Shown here piece by piece: positions 1 through 10,826 of a stretch of DNA of 64,000 bases. Below the pieces are notes generated by a model, which had not been told where the DNA came from, did no database searches, and saw only the letters and a list, made by a program, of their open reading frames with translations. Positions within the stretch are counted from its first letter, which is position 1. Each line of letters opens with the position of its first letter. Position numbers and translations under genes: made by a program. The DNA lies in assembly GCA_900548265.1 (NCBI GenBank), contig URKG01000001.1, forward strand, positions 1-64,000. The letters are read 5' to 3'. Source of the stretch: an uncultured Collinsella sp. (lineage in GTDB: Bacteria; Actinomycetota; Coriobacteriia; Coriobacteriales; Coriobacteriaceae).

Positions 1-55
1 GCCCCGGCGTTGAGTCGTCGCATGCTCGTTACAGAAAAGCTGATAATAAGTTTGT

Positions 56-83
56 GTGCCGCCCCTTTGGGGCGGCACTTTTT
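56..83 (+). terminator. Rho-independent terminator
   Basis: A perfect 10-bp GC-rich stem (GTGCCGCCCC / GGGGCGGCAC) with a TTT loop is followed by five T. It would end transcription from a gene left of the window. No reading frame in the first 55 bases can be assigned to that gene with confidence. Confidence 0.8.
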
Positions 84-336
84 GTGTGGGGTCCCGGTCT
101 CCACAATTTTCGTCAAGCTATTGGTTAGATTTTGGTCAGTTGGCGTAAGGGTGGAAGGCCAAAAGATTGTTGGCGAAAAAAGCTCAGAGAAAGTGCTGGT
201 AGGGGAGTTGTTGAGCTTTTCGACAGCTTTTGAGCAGAAGAAACTTTGTGGCTATTGCCGGCGATTGCGTTGTCGCGGTCATGGCGGTGCGGGATGCTGG
301 TCGTAAGCGTCGAATGCTCCGATTTTGGAGGCCAGC
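84..336. other. Non-coding stretch before the first gene
   Basis: Apart from the terminator upstream and the ribosome-binding site GGAG at 327-330, nothing recognisable is seen here. The open frames that cross it have no good start signal and no family resemblance. Confidence 0.4.
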
Positions 337-771
337 ATGGATCTGTTTCTTGAGACTCCGCAGCAACAAGCCGAGCGCATGTTGCGCCAACAGCAACGGC
401 TTATAGAGATGCAAATGCAAGGGGCGGCAGCCCAGCCCTTTGCGCAAAATGTCGTGCCCGCTGCTGTACCTGCAGCTGTGCCCGGGTGTAAATCGGCGCC
501 AGAGGCCTATTCCGTACAGCAAGATTCATATGCGCAGGAGCTCGCGTTCGACAAGCGTCGTGCGCGTCGTCGCCGTGTGGGCCAGCGCTTGCGCATATTG
601 GCGATGATCGTGCTCATCCCGTTAGGGCTTGCGGCCATCTTTCTGGCGTCGTATGCCCTCACGTGCATCCTCAACGGCGCATCGCCCAACGAGGTGCTCC
701 AACATCTGTCAGCCCTCGGCCAGCGCCTAGGCGATGTCATAACAACAATCCGCGCCGGCTGGGAGAGTTAG
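337..771 (+). CDS. Small single-pass membrane protein of unknown function
   Basis: This 144-residue protein is not recognised. The ATG at 337 is chosen over the TTG at 325 because GGAG (327-330) sits six bases before it. The first 50 residues are Gln- and Ala-rich (runs such as PQQQAER and RQQQRL) and may form a coiled coil. A strongly basic stretch around residues 72-84 (DKRRARRRRVGQR) precedes one hydrophobic segment of about 27 residues, and a short polar tail follows. The arrangement suggests a cytoplasmic N-terminus anchored by one helix. It is probably transcribed alone. Function is unknown. Confidence 0.6.
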   Translation: MDLFLETPQQQAERMLRQQQRLIEMQMQGAAAQPFAQNVVPAAVPAAVPGCKSAPEAYSVQQDSYAQELAFDKRRARRRRVGQRLRILAMIVLIPLGLAAIFLASYALTCILNGASPNEVLQHLSALGQRLGDVITTIRAGWES

Positions 772-861
772 CGTTTGTCACATTAGGACTTCTAGGGTGT
801 AGGGATTATCGCCATGAGTAGAATCCTCGCATCCTGTGGGTCCTGTCATGCGACTTAATAG

Positions 862-882
862 TATTATTGAAGATGAATAATA
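862..882. promoter_or_regulatory. AT-rich dyad upstream of the nucleotidyltransferase module
   Basis: The 7-bp inverted repeat TATTATT / AATAATA is separated by 7 bases and lies 12 bases before the start codon at 895. It is strikingly AT-rich for this genome. The position suits an autoregulatory operator for the two-gene module downstream; that role is inferred. Confidence 0.4.
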
Positions 883-894
883 ATAGGATTTGTT

Positions 895-1425
895 ATGTAT
901 AAGCAGGATTTAGAACAGACTCTTTTGGGCATTGACGAAGAGGCGGAGCTGGAAATAGGTCCAAGAGACGACAGGCCGAACGTTGTATTGGTGGGAGGAA
1001 GCGCCTTCATGCTAAACGATGTGACGAATCGTTCGGTTACACATGACATTGATGTGTTTGAGGCAGATAGGTGCCTCCGCGAGATCATAGCTCGATACCC
1101 CGAGGTGAATGGTATGGCGGTGGCATATTGTAATCAGATGCCGTTCAATTACGAAGATCGTTTGATTCCCTTGGATATTGGGGCGCGTTTTATCAGGTAC
1201 TTTACGCCATCCTTGGAGGACCTGGCGGTAATGAAGCTCTATGCCTGTCGTCCGAACGACATCATCGATCTTCATAGTCAGGCATTCGTCGACCGACTTG
1301 ATTGGGGGTTGCTCGAACGGCTTATATTCGACGAGGGAGAGGCGCTGGCGTCGTCGCCTTCGGAGCGGAGTTATCAAGAGATGGTCTGTGCATACAGGCA
1401 ATACAAAAAGGAGGTGCTCGGTTGA
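895..1425 (+). CDS. DUF6036-like nucleotidyltransferase, possible toxin of a two-gene module
   Basis: This 176-residue protein has the signature of a minimal nucleotidyltransferase: GGSAF near residue 37 followed by DID near residue 53, matching the GS...DxD metal-binding pattern of the polymerase-beta-like fold. A later LEDLAVMKLYA segment with conserved acidic residues is typical of the AbiEii/DUF6036 group. Members of that group often act as toxins that transfer nucleotides, commonly to RNA. The gene overlaps the next one by four bases and is AT-richer than its surroundings, which suggests horizontal acquisition. The family call is from motifs only; toxicity is inferred. A resident metabolic nucleotidyltransferase is the alternative. 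Confidence 0.6.
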   Translation: MYKQDLEQTLLGIDEEAELEIGPRDDRPNVVLVGGSAFMLNDVTNRSVTHDIDVFEADRCLREIIARYPEVNGMAVAYCNQMPFNYEDRLIPLDIGARFIRYFTPSLEDLAVMKLYACRPNDIIDLHSQAFVDRLDWGLLERLIFDEGEALASSPSERSYQEMVCAYRQYKKEVLG

Positions 1426-1985
1426 ATCTGACCTTTGAGGGATTCTTAAAAGGCTATTGCCGAGAGCTATCCGGACAGCGGTCGCTGAGTTTTAGAAAAT
1501 TGGTTGAGCAGGCGACGACGGATGCGCCGCGCGTGGCGGAGCCTCTGTTTTTGCTCGCTTTGGCGCAAGGAAAAGCCGAATACGTTCTGGGTTTATCCGA
1601 GGGCTCGTGGATGGAACGGGATTACCGTGACGTTTTATCCTTGTACGGTCAAGCGGGTAGCATGGCGTCTCTATGCGCCAAAAGTGAGCTCCCAAATCGT
1701 TATGCCAACGTTTGGCGTGCGTATAGAGCGGTGAAGGAAAAGCCGGCGGCCGATAGAAGGGTGAACGCCCTGATGAGAAAGAAAACGCTGGAAGCATTGG
1801 AGGAATCGGGTGTAACGCGCTATGGCCTCTGCCGTGCTCTGCGCCTGAATAAAGGAAACGTATACGCATACTTGGCCGGCGATGACTCAAAGGTGAGCAG
1901 GAAAACGGCGCGCCGCATTATGGAATATGCGGAGGAGAGGGGCACCCAAGAAGGGGCCGGGCGCCCGGTGTGTGTGGCGGGGTAA
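1422..1985 (+). CDS. HTH protein partnered with the nucleotidyltransferase, possible antitoxin
   Basis: This 187-residue protein starts at a TTG (1422) that overlaps the stop of the gene before, behind an excellent AAGGAGG at 1408-1414 inside that gene. Translational coupling is therefore likely. Residues around 130-165 (VTRYGLCRALRLNKGNVYAY) read as a helix-turn-helix close to the C-terminus, with a basic flank. The N-terminal part is helical and not recognised. In AbiE-type systems the regulator precedes the nucleotidyltransferase and has an N-terminal HTH; here both order and HTH position are reversed. Antitoxin and autoregulator functions are inferred from the coupling. Confidence 0.55.
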   Translation: MNLTFEGFLKGYCRELSGQRSLSFRKLVEQATTDAPRVAEPLFLLALAQGKAEYVLGLSEGSWMERDYRDVLSLYGQAGSMASLCAKSELPNRYANVWRAYRAVKEKPAADRRVNALMRKKTLEALEESGVTRYGLCRALRLNKGNVYAYLAGDDSKVSRKTARRIMEYAEERGTQEGAGRPVCVAG

Positions 1986-2036
1986 GATTGATCGCGGTTT
2001 TGATTGGTGCTCGATTGGGTTTGTTGGGCGGAGATT

Positions 2037-3392
2037 ATGTCTGCTATTGATATTGTGCTTGTTGCGATCGCCTTGGTGGCGGTGGGGGTTGCTGCGGCTT
2101 GCGCCCTTCAGCTCAAGAGCCTGCGTGCCGAGTTGCGGGAGCGTGGCGACGGTGGCGCGGAAACGCTGGCAGCACTCGAGCAGGCCAACAACGCGCTCGA
2201 TGCCCTGAACGTCGCGCTGGCCGAAACCCGCCGCACGGCCAATGCCATCGCGCAGCAGCAGACGACCGATGCGGCCGTGGAGCAGCAACGTTACCTGACC
2301 ATCGCACGCGAGTTCTCGCAAGCTGGTGACCGGATGGATGACCTGCGCCGCGAGACGGCCCAACAGCTCGGCGCCAATCGCGAGGGCATCGAGCATCGCC
2401 TGGACAAGGTGCGCGAGACGGTCGATGCTCAGCTGGGCGCCATCCGCAAAGACAACAACGTGCAGCTCGATCAGATGCGCGCGACGGTGGACGAGAAGCT
2501 CTCCCGCACGCTCAACGACCGACTGTCGGCATCGTTTAAGCAGGTGAGCGACCAGCTCGAGGCCGTGTATAAGGGCCTGGGCGATATGCAATCTATCGCC
2601 ACCGGCGTAGGCGACCTCAAGCGTGTGCTGGGCAATGTAAAAGCGCGCGGCATTTTGGGCGAGGTGCAGCTGGGTGCAATTCTGGCGGACATCCTTACAC
2701 CCGACCAGTATCTGGAAAACGTCGCCACCAAGCCCGGTGCCTCGGAGCGCGTTGAGTTTGCCGTCAAGCTGCCGGTAGACGAGGGCGATCCCGTGCTGCT
2801 GCCGATCGATTCCAAATTCCCGGGCGACGCGTACGAGCATCTGATCGACGCCCAGGAGTCGGGCGATGCGGAGGCCGTTGCCGCAGCGCGCAAGACGCTC
2901 GATATGATGGTGAAACGCGAGGCAAAGGACATCTGCGAAAAGTACCTGAGTGTGCCGGCAACGACCAACTTTGGCATCATGTTCGTGCCGTTTGAAGGAC
3001 TGTACGCCGAGGTCGTCAGCCGCCCCGGGCTTATCGAGACCCTGGGCCGCGACTATCACGTCAACGTAGCCGGTCCCAGCACCATGGCGGCCATCCTCAA
3101 CAGTCTGCAGATGAGCTATCAGACGTTTAAGTTGCAAAAACGTACCGACGACGTGCTGCGCGTGCTCTCCGCCGTCAAGGCCGAGCTGCCGCGCTATCAA
3201 AAGGCGCTGCGCCGCGCCCAGCAGCAGATCGAGACCGCGGGCAAAACGGTCGAGGGCATCATCACCACGCGCACCAACGTCATGGAGCGCAAACTCAAGG
3301 ATATCGACGCGCTGGAAGATGCCGAGGAGGCCGACGAGATCTTGGGGCTCACATCCGCGGAGCTGCTCGCAGACCAAAAAGACGAGGACTAA
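2037..3392 (+). CDS. rmuC: DNA recombination protein RmuC
   Basis: RmuC-family proteins are thought to limit rearrangement at inverted repeats and carry a nuclease-like domain. This 451-residue copy has the usual order: one N-terminal membrane helix (residues 3-23), a long Glu/Arg/Gln-rich coiled coil (about 30-200), then the conserved core with LPIDSKFPGDAYEHLID, which contains the PD-(D/E)xK-like signature. Length is normal. The ATG at 2037 is taken because GGCGGAG precedes it and the membrane helix starts right after. A terminator follows at 3410-3440, so it is probably monocistronic. Confidence 0.93.
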   Translation: MSAIDIVLVAIALVAVGVAAACALQLKSLRAELRERGDGGAETLAALEQANNALDALNVALAETRRTANAIAQQQTTDAAVEQQRYLTIAREFSQAGDRMDDLRRETAQQLGANREGIEHRLDKVRETVDAQLGAIRKDNNVQLDQMRATVDEKLSRTLNDRLSASFKQVSDQLEAVYKGLGDMQSIATGVGDLKRVLGNVKARGILGEVQLGAILADILTPDQYLENVATKPGASERVEFAVKLPVDEGDPVLLPIDSKFPGDAYEHLIDAQESGDAEAVAAARKTLDMMVKREAKDICEKYLSVPATTNFGIMFVPFEGLYAEVVSRPGLIETLGRDYHVNVAGPSTMAAILNSLQMSYQTFKLQKRTDDVLRVLSAVKAELPRYQKALRRAQQQIETAGKTVEGIITTRTNVMERKLKDIDALEDAEEADEILGLTSAELLADQKDED

Positions 3393-3409
3393 TTGCATCT
3401 GACGGCGGA

Positions 3410-3440
3410 GCGCCTGCGCAAGCACGGCGCGGGCGCTTTT
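3410..3440 (+). terminator. Terminator of rmuC
   Basis: GCGCCTGCGC pairs with GCGCGGGCGC (10 bp, one T-G wobble) around a 7-base loop and is followed by TTTT. It lies 18 bases after the rmuC stop. Confidence 0.7.
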
Positions 3441-3515
3441 CGCATCGCGCTTGTCTGAAGCGTGCTCCAATGTGCAACAATGGCGTTTCGCCCTATCAGA
3501 CGCGAAAGGAAGCCC

Positions 3516-5318
<1,803 letters not shown>

Positions 5319-5381
5319 GCGTCTCGGACGTGGGACAATTGTGCCCATAAGTTTATTGTGCCGTTGAGCCGAGGAGTCGTT

Positions 5382-6047
5382 ATGCCACGCGAGACCAATG
5401 CTGCCAAGCGCGAGCGCGCCATCGAGGTGTGTGAGCGCCTCAACCGTCGCTATGGCCCGGTCGAGTGCTTTTTGGACCACGAGAATCCCTTCCGCCTGCT
5501 GATCGCGGTGCTGCTTTCGGCGCAAACGACCGATGCGCAGGTCAACAAGGTGACGCCGCGGCTGTTTGCCCAGTGGCCCACGCCCGAGGCCATGGCCGGG
5601 GCGAGCGTGGCTGACGTGGCAGACACCATCAAGTCACTCGGCTTCTACAAGAGCAAAGCCAAGCATGCCGTCGAGGCCGCGCAGATGATCGTCGCCGACT
5701 ATGGCGGCGAGGTGCCGGCCGACATGAAGGAACTCGTGAAGCTGCCGGGCGTGGGACGCAAGACGGCGAACATCGTGCTCAACGTGGGGTATGGCATCGT
5801 GGAGGGCATTGCGGTGGACACGCACGTCAACCGCATTGCGCACCGCCTGATGCTGAGTCCCAAGACGCATGCCAAGGAGCCGCTCAAGACCGAGCAGGAT
5901 CTGCTCAAGATTTTGCCGCACGAGTATTGGGAATCGGTCAACCATCAGTGGATCACCTTCGGTCGCGAGATCTGCGACGCCCGCAAACCCAAGTGTGACG
6001 AGTGTCCGCTGGCAGATTTGTGCCCCAGCGTGCGCGTAGCGGGATAG
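5382..6047 (+). CDS. nth: Endonuclease III, base-excision DNA glycosylase/AP lyase
   Basis: Nth removes oxidised pyrimidines from DNA and cleaves the abasic strand. The 221-residue protein has the helix-hairpin-helix LPGVGRKTANIVL with the catalytic Lys in GRKTAN, the catalytic Asp in VDTHVNRI, and a C-terminal Fe4S4 cluster motif C-x6-C-x2-C-x5-C (CDARKPKCDECPLADLC). All key residues are present. The ATG at 5382 is preceded by GAGGAG at 5371-5376. Its neighbour mfd also serves DNA repair. Confidence 0.96.
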   Translation: MPRETNAAKRERAIEVCERLNRRYGPVECFLDHENPFRLLIAVLLSAQTTDAQVNKVTPRLFAQWPTPEAMAGASVADVADTIKSLGFYKSKAKHAVEAAQMIVADYGGEVPADMKELVKLPGVGRKTANIVLNVGYGIVEGIAVDTHVNRIAHRLMLSPKTHAKEPLKTEQDLLKILPHEYWESVNHQWITFGREICDARKPKCDECPLADLCPSVRVAG

Positions 6048-6151
6048 GGCGGAACGCATCTTCGTCTGGCGTTTTTTGCGGGGCTGGGTTTGCCCTTGAG
6101 CCGGAGTCCTCTCCATGCGCTACCATGACAGACAATGTATTTGACGTACGA

Positions 6152-6179
6152 CCCGCCGAGCTTGCCCCGGCGGGCTTTT
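6152..6179 (+). terminator. Terminator between nth and mfd
   Basis: CCCGCCG pairs with CGGCGGG (7 bp, 9-base loop) and is followed by CTTTT. It ends 26 bases before the mfd start, so mfd needs readthrough or a promoter very close to the stem. It could equally be a leader attenuator of mfd. Confidence 0.5.
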
Positions 6180-6204
6180 GGCGTTGCAATGCCGGAGGAA
6201 CAGC

Positions 6205-9200
6205 ATGCTCATTCACCGTATAGCCGCGCAGCTCTACACTGCCGAGGCCTTGCAGACCGTCGAGGCGGGACTCGATGCCGGCGAGGACGTGACGCTGGCC
6301 GTGTCGCAGTCGGGTCGCACGCTTATGGCGGCCGCCCAGTTTGCGCGCCGTCCGCGCCCGACGGTCTACATTGTGAGTGGCGAGGATGCGGCCGATCGCG
6401 CCGCGCGCAGCCTTGCCGCCTACGTGGGCCTGGCGCACGTGTGCCGTTTTCCCGAGCGTAAGGACTATCCGTGGCGCGAGCAGGCGCCCGACGACGCCGT
6501 GGTGGCGCAGCGCTGCGAGGCTCTGGGGCGCATCGTGCGCGGGGACAACTGCATCATGGTTGCCTCGGCCCGTGCGCTGCTGCGCTGCGTGCCGCCGGTC
6601 GAGAGTCGCTATTGGGAGTCCACCACTTTTGCGGTGGGTGAGGAGATTCCTTTTGACGAGGTGCCGCAGCGCCTGGTGGGCATGGGCTACACCAATGCCG
6701 GCGCCGCCGATGCGCCCGGTCTGTTCCGCGTTCACGGCGACACCGTAGAGGTGTTTCCCGCGCAGGAAAAGGCGCCCGTGCGCATCGAGTTTTTCGGCGA
6801 CGAGATTGACCGCATCCGCCGCATGGTGAGTTCAACGGGGCAGACCATCGGTAACGAGGGCAGTATCGAGATCTTCCCCTGCCGTGAGCTGGCGCTTACC
6901 GACGAGGCCGTCCACAACATGCATGTGGCGCTCTATCGCGCCAGCCAGGACGACAGCAAACTGGCGGCGCTGCTCGAGATGGTGGATGCGCGTATCGTCA
7001 CGCCCGAGCTCGACCGCTTTTTGCCGGTGATGTACGGCCAGACCGTAAGCCCGTTGGCGCACGTGAGCGGCAAGGCACTCGTGGTTCTGTCCGAGCCGCG
7101 CTCGCTGTTCGACGACTGCCTGCGCGCCTACGAGGATATTGAGGCCCGTGCCGGCGAGGCGGGGATTGACCGCCTGGATGGTCTGTACGTGCGCGCCCAA
7201 CAGCTCGATTTTGGTGCCCAGCAGCGCCTGAACTATGTGAGCCTCATCCGTGCCGGCGGTGCGGTGACGGCCGAGCTCAAGATTGAGCAGCCGGCCATCG
7301 CAGGCTCGGACAACCGTTTTATGACGCGCATTCAGGAAGTCGTGGGCAATCGCTATGCCTGCGTGTTTGCCATCCCCGACCGCGGTGCGCGCGAGTCGAT
7401 GGAGCTCACCTTTGGCGACGAGGGCATTACCTTTGAGGAATCGCTGACCGCGGCGCCCGAAAATGCCGGTGCTATCGGCGACCGCGTTCGCGTGGCAGCG
7501 GCGGATTCCGCCGACCGTGCCGCACGCCAGGAGGCCCATGCTTCCATTCGCGAGCGTAAGGCCGACGCGCTCAACGCCCGCTCGCTCGAGGCGGGCGCCG
7601 CGCAGGCTGCCGCCGGCGCCGCCGTGCCCACTATTTCGCGCGGACGTGTGACCTTTGTCGATGCCGCCTTGCCGCAGGGCGTGGTGGTGCCCGATGCCAA
7701 CCTGGCCGTGTTCTCGATCGCCGACCTCAACGCCCGCATGGACGCCAACCGCGCGCGCAGCCGCCGCAAGGTGGACATTACGCAGATCACGTTCCCGTTT
7801 AAGCCGGGCGATTACGTGGTGCACGCCACTCACGGCATCGCGCTCTTTAGCGAGATCGCGCGCCAGGAAGTGGGCGGCAAGGAGCGCGACTACTTTTTGC
7901 TGGAATATGCCGACGGCGACAAGCTCTACGTGCCGCTCGAGCAGGTCGACCGCATCACGCGCTATGTTGGCCCCGACGGCGACAAGCCACGCCTGACCAG
8001 GCTCAATACCGCCGACTGGACGCGTGCCACCAACAAGGCACGCAAGAACGCCAAAAAGCTGGCGTTTGACCTGGTCGACCTGTATACACGCCGCTCGTCG
8101 ATTACCGGTATCGCCTGTCCGCCCGATACGCCCGAGCAGATCGAGATGGAGGAGAGCTTTCCCTACGACGAGACGCGTGATCAGCTGGAGGCTATCGCCG
8201 ACATCAAGGCCGACATGGAGGCGCCCAAGCCTATGGACCGCCTGCTGTGCGGCGACGTGGGTTTCGGCAAGACCGAGGTTGCCCTGCGCGCGGCGTTTAA
8301 GTGCGTGGACTCCGGCCGTCAGGTCATGGTGCTCTGCCCCACAACCATTCTGGCCCAGCAGCACTACGAGACCTTCTTTGAGCGCTTTGCCCCGTTTGGC
8401 CTTGAGGTCGAGGTGCTCAGTCGCTTCCGCACGCCGGCGCAGCAGAAGTGCGCGCTCAAAGCGTTTGCCGAGGGCACGATCGATGTGCTCATCGGCACGC
8501 ACCGCCTGCTTTCGGCCGATGTGAACCCCAAGAACCTGGGCCTGGTGATTATCGACGAGGAGCAGCGATTTGGCGTGCAGCACAAGGAGCAGCTCAAGAA
8601 CCTGCGCGAGCAGATTGACGTGCTTACGCTTTCGGCAACGCCGATTCCGCGAACCATGCAGATGGCCACGAGCGGCGTGCGCGACATGAGCCTAATCACC
8701 ACACCGCCGACCGGGCGTCGTCCCGTGATCGTGCACGTGGGGGAGTATGACCCCGACGTGGTGAGCGCGGCGATTCGCCTGGAGGCGGGCCGCGGCGGTC
8801 AGGTGTATTACGTGTCCAACCGCGTCAAGACCATCGACGACGCCGTGGCGCGCGTGCACGAGGCCGCGCCCGAGGCGCGCGTGGGCGTGGCGCACGGCAA
8901 GATGAGCCCGCGCGAGGTCGAGGACGTGATGATCGAGTTCGCGACCAAAAAGATCGATGTGCTCATCGCCACGACCATCGTGGAGAGCGGCATCGACAAC
9001 GCAACGGCCAACACGCTCATCATCGAGGACTCGCAGCGCCTGGGTCTGGCACAGCTCTACCAGCTCAAGGGCCGTGTGGGCCGCTCTGCCACGCAGGCCT
9101 ACGCGTACTTTATGTTCCCGGGCGAGCTGCCGCTCACCGAGGAGGCCACGGCGCGCCTGACCGCACTTTCCGAGTTCCAGGACCTGGGCAGCGGCATGCG

Positions 9201-9837
9201 CATCGCCATGCGCGACCTGGAGATTCGCGGCGCCGGCTCGCTTATGGGCGCCGAACAGCACGGCAACCTGTCGAGCGTGGGCTTTGACCTGTTTACGCAA
9301 ATGCTGGGCCAGGCGGTGGCCGAGGCGCGCGGCGGTGACGACGCCGGCGTGGAGGCGGCGAGCGTGGGTATTAACCTGCCGGCCGACTACTTCTTGTCCG
9401 AGGAGTACTTGCCGGCGGTGGATCAGCGCGTGCTCGTGTACCGTAAGCTCGCGGCGGCCGAGGACCTGGAGAGCATCGACGAGGTGCAGGAAGAGACCGA
9501 GGCCGCGCACGGTGAGCTGCCGCTGGCGGGGCTCAACCTGTTCAACCGCGCGCGTATTCGTATCCGTGGCGAGCGCTTGGGGCTCGAGAGCGTCACGCTC
9601 AGCGGCGGCCGCATCACGTTTTTGGGCGTCGACGTGCCCAAGAAGGTGGCCTTTGAGCTTAAGACCCGCTATGGCGCGGTGAACTTTCCCAAGAGCCGCA
9701 AACTGTCGGTGCCCTACAAGGCGGGTGCCGGCGCGGGCAGCGGCCTGGGTCGCGGTCTCGACGCCAGCGACGGCACCGGCCCCGTGGCCGCGGCACTCAT
9801 GCTGCTGCAGCAGCTGGGCGCTAGTGATGACGACTAA
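6205..9837 (+). CDS. mfd: Transcription-repair coupling factor Mfd
   Basis: Mfd is a DNA translocase that pushes stalled RNA polymerase off lesions and recruits UvrA. This 1,210-residue protein has the UvrB-like N-terminal domains, the RNA-polymerase-interacting domain (around residues 510-590, FKPGDYVVHATHGIALF), and the RecG-like translocase: Walker A LLCGDVGFGKTEVALR, DEEQRFGV (DExx box), TLSATPIPRT, and the conserved C-terminal repair domain. The ATG at 6205 follows GGAGGA. Compared with typical Mfd there is an Ala-rich insertion before the polymerase-binding domain (about residues 460-480). No defects are seen. Confidence 0.97.
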   Translation: MLIHRIAAQLYTAEALQTVEAGLDAGEDVTLAVSQSGRTLMAAAQFARRPRPTVYIVSGEDAADRAARSLAAYVGLAHVCRFPERKDYPWREQAPDDAVVAQRCEALGRIVRGDNCIMVASARALLRCVPPVESRYWESTTFAVGEEIPFDEVPQRLVGMGYTNAGAADAPGLFRVHGDTVEVFPAQEKAPVRIEFFGDEIDRIRRMVSSTGQTIGNEGSIEIFPCRELALTDEAVHNMHVALYRASQDDSKLAALLEMVDARIVTPELDRFLPVMYGQTVSPLAHVSGKALVVLSEPRSLFDDCLRAYEDIEARAGEAGIDRLDGLYVRAQQLDFGAQQRLNYVSLIRAGGAVTAELKIEQPAIAGSDNRFMTRIQEVVGNRYACVFAIPDRGARESMELTFGDEGITFEESLTAAPENAGAIGDRVRVAAADSADRAARQEAHASIRERKADALNARSLEAGAAQAAAGAAVPTISRGRVTFVDAALPQGVVVPDANLAVFSIADLNARMDANRARSRRKVDITQITFPFKPGDYVVHATHGIALFSEIARQEVGGKERDYFLLEYADGDKLYVPLEQVDRITRYVGPDGDKPRLTRLNTADWTRATNKARKNAKKLAFDLVDLYTRRSSITGIACPPDTPEQIEMEESFPYDETRDQLEAIADIKADMEAPKPMDRLLCGDVGFGKTEVALRAAFKCVDSGRQVMVLCPTTILAQQHYETFFERFAPFGLEVEVLSRFRTPAQQKCALKAFAEGTIDVLIGTHRLLSADVNPKNLGLVIIDEEQRFGVQHKEQLKNLREQIDVLTLSATPIPRTMQMATSGVRDMSLITTPPTGRRPVIVHVGEYDPDVVSAAIRLEAGRGGQVYYVSNRVKTIDDAVARVHEAAPEARVGVAHGKMSPREVEDVMIEFATKKIDVLIATTIVESGIDNATANTLIIEDSQRLGLAQLYQLKGRVGRSATQAYAYFMFPGELPLTEEATARLTALSEFQDLGSGMRIAMRDLEIRGAGSLMGAEQHGNLSSVGFDLFTQMLGQAVAEARGGDDAGVEAASVGINLPADYFLSEEYLPAVDQRVLVYRKLAAAEDLESIDEVQEETEAAHGELPLAGLNLFNRARIRIRGERLGLESVTLSGGRITFLGVDVPKKVAFELKTRYGAVNFPKSRKLSVPYKAGAGAGSGLGRGLDASDGTGPVAAALMLLQQLGASDDD

Positions 9838-9848
9838 CAAGTAGGGGG

Positions 9849-9882
9849 CGTTGCGGGACGAAGTCATCTTTGTCCCGCAACG
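9849..9882 (+). terminator. Hairpin after mfd
   Basis: An 11-bp perfect inverted repeat (CGTTGCGGGAC / GTCCCGCAACG) with a 12-base loop lies just after the mfd stop. No T-tract follows, so it may be a weak terminator or an mRNA 3'-end stabiliser. Confidence 0.5.
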
Positions 9883-9917
9883 TTGCAGGTTGATTCCAGC
9901 CCCATCGAAAGGAAAGC

Positions 9918-10781
9918 ATGTTCGGGTACATCTACAAGAAAGACGCCGCTGCTATCGCGGTTATCCTTGCCCTCTGCCTGGGCGTGGGCAGCTTCTTTGA
10001 TTATCAGATCTCGAGTGCGCTGTTCAACATCGGCAGCATGTATGGCCGCTTTATCGAGGCGGCCGGCGAGCTGCCGTTTGAGCTGACGGCGAGCGTCGCG
10101 GGCGTCATGCTCGTGCGCTCGGTACGCCCCGATTCCAAGGCGAGCAAGTGGCTCGCTGCGCTGGGCGTTTTGATCAACGTGGGCCTGGTCGGCTACGAGA
10201 TTGTCGGATCGCTGCGCGTCGGCGGCAAGCTTATTGCGTTTCAGCTGGTTCTGACGTTTGCGTTGGTCATCGCTGCCAACCTTATCGTCTATCGCCTCAC
10301 GCGCAACACCGACCCCGACGAGCTTACGCGCTGGGCGTTGATGGTACTGGCCGTGTGGGTCGCTCAGGCCATCATCCTCAACGTCATTGTTAAGCCGTTG
10401 TGGTCGCGCCCGCGCATGCGCGTGATCGAGGTCACGCCGGGGCTCAATTTTCAGCCGTGGTGGGTGATCGGCAATCCCGACAAGTGGACCTATATCGCCG
10501 CCGGCGTGATCAAGGACGGGTTCAAGTCGTTCGCGAGTGGACACACCGCGCATGCGGCGATCGGCCTTATGCTCGCCGGGCTTCCCGCGGCGGCCTTTAA
10601 GGAAAAACCGTCGCGCCGCCGCGTGGTCTTTTGGACGGCGGCTGTGGTCGCGGCGCTCGTCGCGTTTGGCCGCATCGTGATCGGTGCGCACTTTTTGAGT
10701 GACGTGAGCTGCGGCTTTGCCCTGGTACTGGCACTTGAGTGCCTTGCCGCGCGCATTGCCTATCCCAACGGCGTACAATAG
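9918..10781 (+). CDS. PAP2-family membrane phosphatase
   Basis: The 287-residue integral membrane protein has about six hydrophobic helices and the three phosphatase motifs of the PAP2 superfamily: KPLWSRPRMR (motif 1 with an unusual K-x4-R-P spacing), FASGHTAHA (motif 2, SGH) and GRIVIGAHFLSD (motif 3 with the catalytic His). Such enzymes dephosphorylate lipid phosphates such as undecaprenyl pyrophosphate or phosphatidate at the outer membrane face. The substrate is not decided by sequence. The ATG at 9918 follows GAAAGGA. Confidence 0.88.
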   Translation: MFGYIYKKDAAAIAVILALCLGVGSFFDYQISSALFNIGSMYGRFIEAAGELPFELTASVAGVMLVRSVRPDSKASKWLAALGVLINVGLVGYEIVGSLRVGGKLIAFQLVLTFALVIAANLIVYRLTRNTDPDELTRWALMVLAVWVAQAIILNVIVKPLWSRPRMRVIEVTPGLNFQPWWVIGNPDKWTYIAAGVIKDGFKSFASGHTAHAAIGLMLAGLPAAAFKEKPSRRRVVFWTAAVVAALVAFGRIVIGAHFLSDVSCGFALVLALECLAARIAYPNGVQ

Positions 10782-10826
10782 CTCCGTTTGAATCATCTGG
10801 CCGATACCCGGTAAGAGAGGATTGCC

